The translations under genes and the position numbers were made by a program. The notes below the pieces were generated by a model. That model made no database searches and was not told the DNA's origin. It was given only the letters and a program-made list of their open reading frames with translations. From assembly GCA_021018995.1 (NCBI GenBank), contig CM037595.1, positions 96,809,491 to 96,873,490 on the forward strand: a stretch of 64,000 nt of DNA. The letters run 5' to 3'. Below are positions 43,286 through 55,084 of the stretch, one piece after another (the first letter of the stretch is position 1; every line of letters begins with the position of its first letter). This DNA comes from Chloranthus sessilifolius (taxonomy: Eukaryota; Streptophyta; Magnoliopsida; Chloranthales; Chloranthaceae).

Positions 43286-44197
43286 AATAGTGGATGCATC
43301 AAATGATACGGCGAACGGCGAAGATCATTTTTCAACCCAATCTTGTACATGCTCAACCATGAGATCTTGGGCATGTCATTAAACTCTCAGTTTTTTTATT
43401 TTACATTGCACACTTTCCTAAGAGGTAACTTGAAAGCCAAATGTTGTACAGTACGATCATGTTGGGATCTTTTATGGTGTGATTCGAAGCCGTGAATGGC
43501 GTAGCGACATTAAAATTTGGGTACAAAAGAATGATTCCATGGTGTGTTTAGCCGAAATAAAAACCCTTGATTTTACAATCTTTCATAGGCTCACGGGCTA
43601 TTTTTGACATTTTAGATTTTTGGGTTATTGCTCAATTTGGAGTTGGTCAATTAGGTGGAAGGTGAATTTAGGGTCTCTCGGGGGAATAGGCAAAATGATG
43701 GCTCTTTTTCCTACCATTTCTATGAGCCTATCCGAACCATGAATAACAACAAAAATTCTAATCAACCTCAAAAATGACAAATTTGACACTCTAAAATATA
43801 CCCCAAAAATCACGAAATTACTCTATAAATGAACGATTGTTCAATTAAAACAAAAGAAAAAAGAAAAGAAAAGAATGATTGATTATATTTTTTAACGTAG
43901 ATCGATCACAATTATATTTTACGATGAGAAATGTGCAATAATGAGATAATAGTTTTGATAGAAATAATGAGATAATAGTTGGAATACTTTGATTGATTAA
44001 AGAAATACGCCCTCTATTTTTCATCAAACTGTGGCCCTATAAACACCAATAATTAATACACAATTTCTTTTTTTTCTTACATCAAAATGTGGCCCTATAA
44101 ACACTAATAATACACAATCGCTTCATTTTGTATCAAACTTCCAAAAAAAGTTAAGTAAAAGGAAAAAAAAAAATTTACAGTTTCGTTTATTCAGACT

Positions 44198-44542
44198 TCA
44201 GACCCTAAAACATCCAACAGCACGGTGATTAGATCTCTCACCATCAATTAACTTTCGGACGCACCTAAAATCCTCGACGTGACAAGGCAAGTTGATGGTG
44301 CTCTTCTGATCGAACCCGTATTCGTTCTCTGCCTCCTTGAGAAGCTTCTCGAAGAGCGGGTGATTGAAGTAATCGACGGGGACTACGAACCTCTGTGGTT
44401 CGTCCTCCCCTTGCCCCACCACGATCGCAAGCCACCCCTTCTTCGGCAAATCTCTTCCGTCTTTCCTAACTTGGTGGTGAAGAAGATGAATATGTGGCAA
44501 GTGCAGGTGAAAATTATGTTTCTCACCGTCGCTCACCACCAT
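44198..44542 (-). CDS. SAUR32: SAUR32-like auxin-responsive protein, copy B
   Basis: A 114-aa intronless SAUR, the duplicate of 28260-28604. By eye only three nucleotides differ across the 345-bp frame, two of them changing residues (His14 for Gln, Val25 for Gly) outside the conserved SAUR core. All core motifs (DLPKKGWLAIVVGQG, RFVVPVDYFNHPLFEKLLKE, EYGFDQKSTINLPCHVE) and the GCFRV end are intact, so both copies are probably functional. The role is as for copy A: growth control downstream of auxin or other signals at the plasma membrane. A TATA-like box lies at 44631-44637. Confidence 0.95.
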   Translation of the reverse strand: MVVSDGEKHNFHLHLPHIHLLHHQVRKDGRDLPKKGWLAIVVGQGEDEPQRFVVPVDYFNHPLFEKLLKEAENEYGFDQKSTINLPCHVEDFRCVRKLIDGERSNHRAVGCFRV

Positions 44543-44630
44543 CTCCTCTATTTGTAGCAGAAACCTTTGTTATTTGAAGGGAAAGCTAGGGTTTATAAGG
44601 GTTTGGGGAGATGAGAAGAGACGGCTAGGG

Positions 44631-44637
44631 TTTTATA
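44631..44637 (-). promoter_or_regulatory. TATA box of SAUR copy B
   Basis: TATAAAA on minus about 90 bp upstream of the start codon, at the position equivalent to 28700-28706. The promoter sequence between has several indels relative to copy A. Confidence 0.55.
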
Positions 44638-46485
44638 AAGTAGAAGACGAACTTTCAGATATGGTTCTTGAAATAGTCACATGTATTGAAGATTCCAGTG
44701 TGAAACCCATACAATAACATCTACGTGTTCTCGGTCAATGCTTTCGATTTCTGTGATAGGGCCATTATAAATAATGCTCACACCAATTTATTTTACAGCC
44801 ACCTCATTATGTTGACTCTTTTAAATCAGATGATAGAGATTGTTTTCATCTCAATCTCTCATACAAATATATTGAGCTCATAGGCTTACTATCAGGCTAT
44901 TACTTTTGTCATGTGAAATCAACATCTGACCCTTTGATAGTAGGTCCATGATCTCAAAGTCTGTTTTATGGGAGATTGGTCTGAAAATAATCTCCATCGT
45001 CCGATTTAAAGTGATCAATTGATATTTCCTTTATTTAAGTGTGGGTGGATATAACATAAAGTGGTGTGGTAGTAACATCAGCCTTAAATAATTCGGTTCG
45101 ATGAGGAAAAATATGGCTTATACAAATTTTAAATGTTTGTATAAGAAGCGTATGCGATGACTTGAAAATCCTATATATTAGGGCACGTGCCGCCGACAGC
45201 ACTTTATATGATTTTAAAACCATTGGTGCAAAGGACAACTTTGACTTTAACTTACATTTTGGATCCTTGACGTATTTATTGTTCAACAACTAGTTCGACC
45301 TGATCAAAACCTGTATTTATTTATTACATAATATTGGATTAGACTGGGTTACTTACTTGCTTCGCACAATTAACGGTATTTTTTGTAAAAGTCAGTGTTT
45401 GACATTATTTGGTGCGCATACGATGTCGGTGACAAAGTCAATTCTTTGAAAAAGTAAAATTTGCCGAGTTTATAACGTTAAGAATAAAGCAGAGTCGTTC
45501 ATACGTATGGGAAGTCTGGAAGGTGCACGTGGCGGATCTAACTGCCCGAGTTCATCATGTGGCGACGCCAACTTTGGTCAACCTACTCATATAATGGCAC
45601 AATGTTATCAAAGGCTTGACCTTTAGGGTCTTTCATGTACCTTGATAACTGCGCACATCAACTTTTGTACGGATTATGAGGTAGAAGGCTTTAGGTAGTT
45701 GCTAGGCGTGTGGTTGTTTTTTATGTTTTTGTTTTTGTTTTTTGGTTTTTATTTTTTTTTGGTGGATAAGAAGGCATGTGTGTTATGATGCTTGCTACGC
45801 CTCAATGCCGCATTAAACCTTATCTTTATTATTATACTTTCAGATTAGTTGGAATTAACGGAGGGCGTGAGTCCTTTAAGGCAGTGAAAGTCATCCTTTT
45901 CCATGACTTGGCACACATCACAAAAAATAAATATCAAACTATATTTAAAGGTACGACCTGATCACATTGACTTTTCATAAAGAGTGCTCGATGGAATCAT
46001 CATCTGATCTTCTGTTAATAGGCTTATGATCTCACAATTTGTTGTGCAAAAGATGAGGATGAAAAATTATCTCCTTCGTACGGTTCAAAGTAGTCAATGA
46101 TTTTACTGTGTTTAAGTGAGGTGTCCCCGGCCTCACTTTTTCACGAAATCTAGTCTAAGAAAAATGCGTGAAAGTCATAGCTTCTAACAGATTCCACCGC
46201 TAAGAGGGATTGAAGTTTCATCACGAGGTCATCAAGCAAGTAAAACTGAACTGACTTTCACACAATTTTAGGAACCTTAAGATTGGTGGAAGTAAGCTTT
46301 TGATACGTTTGTTGGATATATTTTCATAAGCTGCTTAATCTTATAAAGCTGGTGACTCGTCTTTAATCTTAGAGCCGTGTGTTTAACTATAATGTAAAAT
46401 GTATAAATAATCTTCTTCATGTTACAACTAGGAGATAAGGATGGGGTGACTCGGGTACAGTTTTTATTTGGAGGATATATTTTAT

Positions 46486-46612
46486 GTTGACAAAGTGCAG
46501 GCAGCTGATGTGACGCGATGTAAAAGGGCGACCAGTGCAGCGGCTCAATTAATGTGGGTCGATGCAGCAAATAACATTGCGGCTGGTTAGCCACCTGCAT
46601 TTTATCTGTTCT
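46486..46612. mobile_element. MITE-like inverted repeat ('acaaagtgcaggcagctgat' family)
   Basis: Left 'tgttgacaaagtgcaggcag' pairs with right 'cacctgcattttatctgttc'. Same family as 35253-35385. No TSD resolved. Confidence 0.5.
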
Positions 46613-46649
46613 CCGGTGAGTAGAGCTAATTAGGCGTAAGAGGAAAATA

Positions 46650-47480
46650 AGTCAAAGACTGATGGCCAATTTTTTATTTGAACTTGTGTTTGACCTTTCA
46701 CGTAACCAACCATCTTTTGGCCGAGCCGACCCCAGCCAGCCTAAAAGTACGAAATATCCCTCATACTTTTTACGGTTGCACATAGATACTTTAAAATTAA
46801 GAATTTGCTATTTTTGGAGATTTATGCCATGTGAAACACCATCTATGCCGTATGATTTATAGGCCACAATGTATAGATCATAGGTGCCAAAGATCGGCAC
46901 GAAGCATGCTCTCTATCATCTTATTCATCATTGTCAATTATCAGATTTGATGATAGATTCAAATAATGATTCGACACTGGTCAGATAGTGAATTCTAATC
47001 ATTTAAATAATGAATTGAAGTCCGCTTCACTATCTGAGCGGTGACGATTCATTATTTGATGTGTTTTTAGCATAGTTTTATGGGAAACCGCCGCTATAAG
47101 TACCATTTTTTTTTCTAATGAATTAACACTGATTTCGGATCTGAGCAGTGACGATTCACTATGTGAGCGAGGATGATCCATTATTTGCACCTATCATTAA
47201 TCTGATAGCTAACTGATGAATCAGATGATAGAGAGCATGTTTCGTGCCGATCTTTGACACCTATGATCTTTTCAATTTGGGCTTCAAATCAGACGACATA
47301 GATGGTGTTTCACATCTATGTGCAACGGTAAAAGGCATACGCAGGGGTATTTCAGACTTTTTACGCTGGTTGGAACTGGCTCGGCTAAAAGCTGGTCAGT
47401 TATGTGAAAGGTGAAACTATAGGGTCACTGCTGGAAAAGGGAAATCTGATAAGGTTGATCCTGTAAATTTTAGTCAAAGG
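46650..47480. mobile_element. Mutator-like foldback element 4
   Basis: Inverted arms: 'gaaacaccatctatgccgta' and 'ggtgccaaagatcggcacga' (left) against 'cgtgccgatctttgacacct' and 'acatagatggtgtttcacat' (right). The centre has 'gtgacgattcattattt' style repeats. The outer right end is ...ggttgatcctgtaaatttta; the left outer end is decayed. It shares arms with element 3 and, more distantly, the arm order of elements 1 and 2. No coding. Confidence 0.6.
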
Positions 47481-47786
47481 ATTATTCTTATTCACAATTT
47501 TTTATAAAAATTGAGCTTTGCAGTTGAACTAGTCGAATCATGCCCGACTCAAAGTACAGACCAAAATTCAACCCTATTTGACTAAGAATCGCACGATTCT
47601 CAATTGATCGAGCGATTCACATGGTTGGATCATGCAGTTCGGCGACTCTACACCATCCGACCAAAAAAGCACGGTTCAAATACTAGACTATACATCAGGA
47701 GGCCACTATTCCCGTTGAACTACGAGCTGATCGTGGTTCACGTCTGATGCTTACAAGTGCAGGAAGTAGTACTTGGCGATAAACTT

Positions 47787-48103
47787 TTACTAACTCAATC
47801 TCACAAAATCGGCTTGTAAGATGAGGAGTGCCCAAATTATATATAGCCCAAGACATCCAAACCCACAGACAATGTGAGACTATTCTAACATGCCCTTGCA
47901 CGTGTTAGCGGAATTGAGCTAAGTCAAATCACGTGGACAATTGAATTGGGTGACATAGAGTAGAGAAATACTTGCTTTGATTGAATGATAAAATTTCATG
48001 GCCTAACTCATCCTCACAAAACTGGCTTGTAAGGTGAGGAGTGCCTAGATTATATATAGCCTAAGACCTCCAAGCCCGCAAACAATGTGGGACTATTCTA
48101 ACA
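47787..48103 (-). mobile_element. TRIM retroelement, copy 2
   Basis: Two direct repeats (about 47787-47890 and 47999-48103), each with 'ctaactca' and 'ggcttgtaaggtgagg' phrases and ending ctattctaaca, surround an interior containing 'gaattgagctaagtc'. The architecture and sequence match 6526-6835. Confidence 0.6.
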
Positions 48104-49190
48104 CTTGGGACATTGCCATGTATACCATGAGATGACAACTAGCAAATGTTTTGTTGGAAAAATTATTGGAAAGATGGAAACAAAAATAAAGGAGATGAAA
48201 TTAAGGGTAAAACTTAGAGACAAGTTAAGATAAACATTTTATCTAAACGTTATTTACCTCATTCCGATTAGAATCGCGATGACAAAAGAGGAGAATAACA
48301 AACATGTTCTCAGGATACAATTAAGCCCAGCCCTCTGTAATTCTATTTGTATTTGAATTTACAAAAGAGAATTTTAAATACTACGTAATATGCCGAAAAA
48401 CTAAAGAAAGAAAATTTTATTTTCTTGTGTCTTTTCTTATCTTTCTAACGGAGATCTTATCTCTATATGTAGAGAAAATTTCGAACCATTGTAATCTTTT
48501 CAGATTACGGTGAAGAAATTTAAGATATGTGTCTTTTCAGATAATATAAAAAGATAAATCGATTTCACTTGTGTATTTTCATATTTAATGTGAAAAGACG
48601 TCAGACTTGTGTCTTTTCAACTAACGTTAAAAGGATAAATAAAAAATTTAAAAACACTTCTTTAGAAAATGAATTTTACAAGTTTGTCATTGAATTATTA
48701 TTAACATATAATAAATCAAGAAAGAAAGTTATTTGAAACTCTTTAAAATATGCAAAAATTTCGAGATAGGAGTTGGCCTAGGTACCACAGCTTTCTGGAC
48801 CTCAGATTGATTTGAAATTGGCCCATTTAAATATGAGCTTCAATGTGGTACCCTATGCGTACCCAACGGCGATTTAGAACGGATCATTGTCTCAAATGTG
48901 ACATTATTTTTTACCAAGTGTGTTATGTGTGATTCTTAGATCATGATCTAAAGATCTATAGAAGATTTGAACGAAAAAACTTTTCTAACGTCAGATTCAA
49001 ATTAAAGCAGTTGAAGCCATTAAAATGAACAACTAAAATTAAATTTAGAAGTTACATGGTAGCATTCATTTTAAAAGCATATTTGATTGCTATAAATTAC
49101 AAGATGAAGATGTTATTTTATCATGTGACTTCCGACCCACCATTTAGCAACCCGTTCTAAATCACTGTTTGGAACCCGTCAATTATCTTT
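48104..49190. other. repeat-derived, no gene
   Basis: It starts with an LTR-like opening tgttggaaaaattattgg at 48152 and several 'tgtgtcttttca' words, reminiscent of the LTR at 10223 but diverged. An inverted pair 'cgatttagaacgg' (48872) / 'cccgttctaaatcac' (49150) bounds a ~290-bp foldback-like stretch. Termini and TSD could not be fixed. Confidence 0.4.
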
Positions 49191-49194
49191 TTTT

Positions 49195-49520
49195 CTTTTT
49201 CTTTTGATAGTTAGCGATCGAGATTATTATAGCATCCTTCAATCTGTTTGTTGGAATCTTGTAGTGCATATAAACCGTTATGCCTGCTTCCCCATGCCTT
49301 CACTTTGTGGGTGAGTTGATCCTTAATAAAAAAAACCAGCTGAATTAAACTCAAAGTAGCAGGGATAATCGGATGTTAGCTGGGAGACAGATAATAATTT
49401 TTTTTTGATATCAAGAACTACCAAGACCTGTCCTAATGGAACTTCTCCCTTATTTGTAGAGATGATTGAGTCCCCTATATGAGCGATTCTCAATTTTTTC
49501 TCCCTTAACAGTGACAGATC
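49195..49520 (-). pseudogene. RE1-like Copia pre-integrase remnant (outer element, part 2)
   Basis: On minus the sequence reads LRIAHIGDSIISTNKGEVPL, then VLDIKKKLLSVSQLTSDYPC, and beyond a stop 'KDQLTHKVKAWG'. This is the gag-pre-integrase region of an RE1-like Copia polyprotein. It is the direct continuation of the gag-protease remnant at 62080-62930; the two parts are separated by the nested Copia complex. Frameshifts are present near the junction. Confidence 0.75.
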
Positions 49521-49909
49521 TGTTGGCTTTGCTAAGGCCTTTCCCAAGATTAAAAAATAAATAAAAGAGTAGAAAAGATTGACTTTTCACTCAACCAAGT
49601 ACACCTTTTTTATATTAAAATAAAACTTTTTTTTTAAAGAAAACTTTGGAGTTTTCAATTCACTTTTTTTTTCTTGTGGATGCATGGGATAAATAAGGAA
49701 CTTCTTAATCAGGCATCACAACAGCACTAGAAATAATAACATCAATGAATGCTTCTCTAGAAAATTGAAGAGTCTTTTCAACTTTCTAAGTGGCTTTTCA
49801 TTTTTCTATGAAACACTTGATAACAATTTCCAAAAGGCTTCCTTATAAATTCAAGAACATAGAAAAATCAAACACTTTTTGGTTTGAATTAAATACATGA
49901 TTTTCAACA
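49521..49909 (-). repeat. 3' LTR of inner Copia, minus copy
   Basis: 389 bp, reading on minus TGTTG...GCCAACA, with a polypurine tract (AAAGGGGG, 49910-49917) at its internal side. It aligns over its length with the plus-copy LTR at 61679-62079. Confidence 0.85.
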
Positions 49910-49917
49910 CCCCCTTT

Positions 49918-51207
49918 CAAATAAAAAATCCTATTCTTTTCTAACCATTCCTAGCATCGATCTTAATTTTTTGAATATTCCAATTAGTAGAGCTTTGATG
50001 AAGATATCGGCAACTTGATCAACGATATTGTAATACTCGAGCTTAATAGTTCTCTCCTTCACATGATCCCTTAAGAAATGATACCTAATTTCAAAGTGCT
50101 TGCTTCTTCCGTGTTGTACTGAATTTTAAGCAAGTTAAATAGCAGACTTATTATCAACGTAGATAGAAGTAGCTTTAACTTGAGGGTGATAGAGTTCTTG
50201 GAGTAAATTTCTCTATCAACTTGCTTCACAAACCCTCACAGATGCTGCCACATACTCCGCTTCACATGATAATAGTGCAACAATACTTTATTTCTTAGAT
50301 GCCCATGTAAAAGTCGTTGATCCAAAAAAGAATACATAACCTGTGGTGCTTTTTCTTTTATCTTGATCACCTCCCCAATCACTATCCGAGTACCTATATA
50401 ATATAACATCATCATTATATGAATAGAAAAGATCAAAATCCAAAGTACCTTTTATATACCTTAGGATTCTTTTTGTCGCAAGTCAATGAGATTTTTTTGG
50501 TGTCTCCATGTATCTGCTTAGAAGTACGACACAATAGATAATATATGGTATTGCGATTGTGAGGTGTCGTAGGCTCCCAATCAAACTTTTGTAAAGAGTT
50601 GGATCGACACTCTTTCCTTTTTATTCTTTTATTATTTTCAAGCCCACGAAAATAGGTGTATTGGTGGCATTGCAATTGCTCATATGAAAATTTTGAAGCA
50701 ACTCTTTAGAATATTTTTCTTGAGAAATTTTGATACCATCATCTTACTAGCGAACCTCAATGCCAACAAAGAAAGACATGAGTCTAGAGTCAAGCATCTC
50801 AAACTCCTTGAATATAGTTTGATTAAACTCTTTAAACATCTCCGGACAATAACCCGTGAATAGCAAATCATCAACATAAATACAAACAAATGATATTTTT
50901 CCTTGAAAATTTCTTTTTATGTAGAGAGCATGTTCACATGGACACTTGATTAATTCATTTTATTGAAGATAACCATCAAGCCGAGAATTTCAAATACGCA
51001 GGCTTGCTTCAACCTATATTGTGCATTCTTAAGACGATACACCTTGTGTTCTTTTTCTTTGACTATAAAGCCTTCGGGGTGCTCAACATAAAGTTCTTCA
51101 TCGAGAATATCATTCAAGAACGCTGATTTGACATCTAGTTGGTATATTTTCCAACTATGATGGGCTGCAATAGATATCAATATTTTTATTGTATCAAGTC
51201 GAGCAAC
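49918..51207 (-). pseudogene. inner Copia minus copy: RT (C-terminal part) and RNase H
   Basis: From 51207 downward on minus: VARLDTIKILISIAAHHSWK, KSAFLNDILDEELYVEHPEG, a frameshifted YVDDLLF-type catalytic region near 50890-50860, then RNase H near 50420-50220 (VKRSMWQHL in a shifted frame) and up to the LTR. Several frameshifts and stops break it. Its N-terminal part lies at 57720-59165 on the far side of the CACTA insertion. Confidence 0.85.
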
Positions 51208-51675
51208 TGGCACTACAAAAAAATTGACTTTTCGCGGTGTTTAAAAAACGCCGTGAAAATTCTTAGAAACGCCGTCAAAATACTTCACAACATTTTCCTC
51301 AAGCGTCGACAGTACCAATGTTATAGATAGTTTTTGCAGCGTTTTGTACAAAGTGCCGCTAAAGGTGAATTATTAGTGGCGTTTAACAAACGTTAGATAA
51401 AATATCAATAAGTGCCGCAAATCGGTACATTTAGTGGCATTTGTTTGAAAACGCCGCAACATTTATGTTTTTAAAATAAAACAAAAATGTATATTGACGC
51501 CGGATATCGCCACCAAAACTATATAAAAAGCGCCGCAAATAGTTCTTTTTGCGGCATTTTCCAGAGAAACACCAGTAAAAGTAGGCTTTTAAAAAAAATT
51601 AAAAAAAATTAGGGAGCTACAAGTTGCACACAAGATGTGTACATAGCATACAGGTTAGAAAGAAAGACTTGGTAT

Positions 51676-51907
51676 CTTGAGACTTGTGCCATGTGGAGCA
51701 CCAAAGCCATGTTGTAATAGATCTTTGGTACCAAAGATGGGCACGAAACATAGTCTCTACCTATCATCTGATTCAGGACATTGAATTAGTTTATGGACTT
51801 TATTGTAAATGATAAGACTGTATTTCATGTCAATTTGGCTCCAAAGATCCTTTTGTATGGCCTTTAAATGAAAGGGCTTAGATGGTGTTCCATGTGGCAC
51901 AAGTCCT
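51676..51907. repeat. small inverted repeat in CACTA element
   Basis: 'gacttgtgccatgtggagca' (51676) pairs with 'tgttccatgtggcacaagtc' (51886), and 'gatctttggtaccaaagat' lies between. The motif set is related to the arms of Mutator-like elements 3 and 4. Confidence 0.6.
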
Positions 51908-53571
51908 AAAAATACCAAGTGTTTCTTTTTAACACATGTGCCATGATACAAATCTCGTGCAACTAGCTCCCCAATAAATATTAGCAAAAATTGATATTAA
52001 TACCAGCTAGTATCAGTCAGGGAACGATCGGCCACATTTGGGCATCGATCGGCTTGGGATACCCAATGCTATAGAAACTGTATTTTAAGTACACGACAAA
52101 TGACCTTGATCATGTCATTTTAGTTCCTTAAAACTGTATTTTAAGGAACTTAGATTTGAATCATGACATGGGTTCTTAGAAGAAAGGGGAATATGTACTC
52201 TGGGATGCATAAGAACCTGATATACATTTGTGCTCTAAAGATTACAAACTGCTAAAAGGAGACTCATTGAGCTAATATCCCAAATAACAAACAGGTACAA
52301 GAGTGAAAGGATAAAATATCTACGCTAAACAAGAAAATAATATGATACTACCCACCGGCCACTGCTGCTGCATCTGATTAAGCCCACCATTGCAAGAAAC
52401 CATCGGATAGCCATTGTTCTTATATAACCCTAAAGATAACACATCACAAGTTTTAGATGATTAATGGCAGAAGCCCCACAAATTTATGAAGAATGATAAA
52501 AACTTCTTGAATTATAAAGCAAAAGTACCTAGATGGCCTACTTAATAACAAAAATTTGAAAAAGAGAACAAAACTCAAAAGAAACAGAGCCATTAGCAGC
52601 TCAATACAGTAAAAGGTTTCATATAATTAAGCCACTACTTAAATTTTGCAACCCAAACTTATGCCATGAGTGCATAAGATCAGACATGACAAGGAAACTT
52701 CATAAAAATATCACACCCACTTCATGCAACTAAGTTTGACCTTCTTAGAGTTGCAGCATCTAACATAGATGCATGTTACCATCCCTAACTAATAGTGGTG
52801 GAGAGATCCTATAAAATCATCTTCTAACCATTTCAAACATAAAAACATATGTATGATGTATCTTATGTTATCCAGAGCTTCAATAAATGATGTTTTCACA
52901 TATTTGGTAGCAAGAAACAACCCCTTGGTCTTGTTTATCTTAGGGTCTCTATCAACACTCTACCACTTGAGATAGATAGATAAAAAGAGACCTTCAACTA
53001 AATCCAACTCCCTCCACCTTGGCTCTACAGACATCATCCATGGGAAAAAATTGAACCATTCATTCTTCTCACACCCAATTCAAGAAATTATCTTTGGCTT
53101 TTGTCAATCTTACAGTAATAACTAACAAATATTGAAATCCTGAAGAATTAATTAAAGCGAACATGTAGATTGAAAAAAGTCGTCTTTACACATTACAATT
53201 GATGAGATCAATCATCTGAAGATGCATTGATATGAAGATTACACTACACTAGGGGACAACAAGCTGAGCATACAAGGAAACAAAAACCGCCCATTCAGTC
53301 TTTTACAAACTTTATTTATTTTGTGAGCATTGGTCTTTAAGACGCTTAATCTCCTCTACGAGATCTTAGAATATATTGCAACTCATAATGAATGAATATG
53401 ACGCAAAACAACCACAATATAATTATGTCCTTAACACTAATATCAGTTTGTAACTTACGAAATATAAAGAAATTTACAAATTTGCATTCATGCACTAAGA
53501 ATGAGTGAAATGTTAGATTTTTCTACATGAATTCCAAGCAAAAACCAGCCTACAATGAGAATAGAAATATA

Positions 53572-53641
53572 CAGTGTTCTAAGGTCTTTCAGGCGTCCAA
53601 TTTGAGGGATTGACCCAGTCAACTTGTTATTGTGAAGATCC
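53572..53641 (-). pseudogene. captured LRR exon in CACTA element
   Basis: On minus, an acceptor-like GAATGACAG is followed by about 70 bp encoding DLHNNKLTGSIPQIGRLKDL and RTL, a canonical plant LRR (NxLTGxIPxxIGxLxxLxxL). The length is close to the one-repeat (72-bp) exons of LRR receptor kinases. No kinase domain is present. With 56975-57130 it suggests capture from an LRR receptor kinase. Confidence 0.7.
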
Positions 53642-53920
53642 CTGTCATTCAAACAAGCTAAACATATTAGAAATTTCTTTGAAGAAAGTGGTGTCCTCAC
53701 ATGGCACAAGTTCAAATCAGATGGCTTTGCTGGTGTCCTCACATGGAACAAGTCCCCAAAATACCATTTCTTTCTTTTAAACCACATGCAAATCACACGG
53801 TTTAGGTGAAGATCCCTGTCATTCAAACAAGCTAAACATATTAGAAATTTCTTTGAAGAAAGTGTTGTCCTCACATGGCACAAGTCCAAATTAGACAGTT
53901 TAGGTGGTGTCCTCACATGG
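53632..53920. repeat. 174-bp tandem duplication in CACTA element
   Basis: 'gtgaagatccctgtcattca' starts at 53632 and again at 53806, followed in both by 'gaaatttctttgaagaaagt' and 'gtcctcacatggcacaagt'. The second copy ends at about 53920, so it is partial. It duplicates the intron side of the LRR exon including its acceptor. Confidence 0.8.
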
Positions 53921-54977
53921 CTCCCTAAATTACTTCTTTAAACAAAAATAATTATTTGTTCCCTATATATTATGGAATAAAGGGTATTGATAAACTTGGA
54001 CAGTGACAACTCATGGTATAGTATGAAGTAATTGCCACAAAAGATCTTTTTTAGTTTCAAACCCTAAAGAAAACAGCTAGTCGCTCACACACCACCCCCA
54101 ACACAACTACAACAGAAAAAAAAAAAAAAAAAAATCACAAGAGAGTCAACCAAAGCTGCAAGACCCATTGCAGCTCCCTCTTCCCTCCTCTTCCGCTAAA
54201 GAATTTGCTGCGACATTACCTAGTTTGTACACATGGCTAATGATGATCGACTTACTTGAAAATAATTAAAAAAAACTTGGGCGTCAACATTGATGCTTTG
54301 TTTCATCATCTAGGGTCCTGTCATCCCCTTCAACTCTTTGCCATAGATATCAATAAAAAAATTAGACGATAGGTACCTTCAATCGAAACTATAAAAAATA
54401 GACGCTAGCATAAAGAACAAAAGTAGAATTTATATAGATTAAAGTTAACTTTAGCTCTCAAATTTTGACTGATACCGAAAAGGCCATTTCAGGCCATATC
54501 AAACCAATGTAGAAGCATTGATGGTTTCTCCGTTCCAGAAAGTGTGTTGAGTGCTCTGGTTGTACTTTATGGAAAAGAATCACCATTCCCATATTTGGAA
54601 TCCTAGGTGCAAAGTTAAAATAGCTTGGCTACTATTTTTGTTTGAAAACAAGGATTGATTTACTGATGCTACATTCATCCAAATTACATCTCAAAGACGC
54701 CTTTTGTCTCTTTGGATGAAGCCCAAACAACAAGCATAGGCAAACACCTGCATATGTCAATTACGAGGCCAAAATGTAACGAGATCTTCTCAACAGGAAA
54801 GGGGAACTAACATAAACGAATGGCTGGGCACGTGCACTCATTTGGTCTGATGAATGGTTCATTAGTTAACTACACGAGGCAAGCTTATTTATAGTAGATT
54901 TAGCTCAATTAGTTTGTATAAACTACAGGACTATATAAACAGCCCCCATGAACTGAAAGTGATTGATCTCATTGTTT

Positions 54978-54979
<2 letters not shown>

Positions 54980-55051
<72 letters not shown>
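54980..55051. repeat. (TA)n microsatellite
   Basis: About 36 TA units within the CACTA element. Confidence 0.95.
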
Positions 55052-55054
<3 letters not shown>

Positions 55055-55084
55055 CAAGAAAATTAATTTTAATAAAGATCAAAC

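Larger units (their letters stand above)
30765..45606. repeat. segmental duplication, copy B
   Basis: This is the partner of 23120-29838, expanded to 14.8 kb by a hAT element (31398-36987), a Mutator-like element (39159-40867) and a second Mutator-like element (about 42089-43285). With these removed it is about the same length as copy A. It ends with the shared phrase 'aacctactcatataatgg', as in copy A at about 29810-29830. Confidence 0.9.

Noticed and set aside
27909..44027. Identical 60-aa ORF in both duplication copies (27909-28091 and 43845-44027)
   Set aside because: It lies in the conserved patch downstream of the SAUR gene, is AT-rich and domainless; its identity is better explained by local conversion.
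46277..46600. 107-aa minus ORF as a possible gene
   Set aside because: It overlaps a MITE-like inverted repeat and has no domain, splice support or conserved counterpart.
49323..49547. Reading the 74-aa ORF as starting in the pre-integrase domain
   Set aside because: Its first residues are translated LTR end sequence of the inner Copia; the true homologous part starts inside it, after position 49520.
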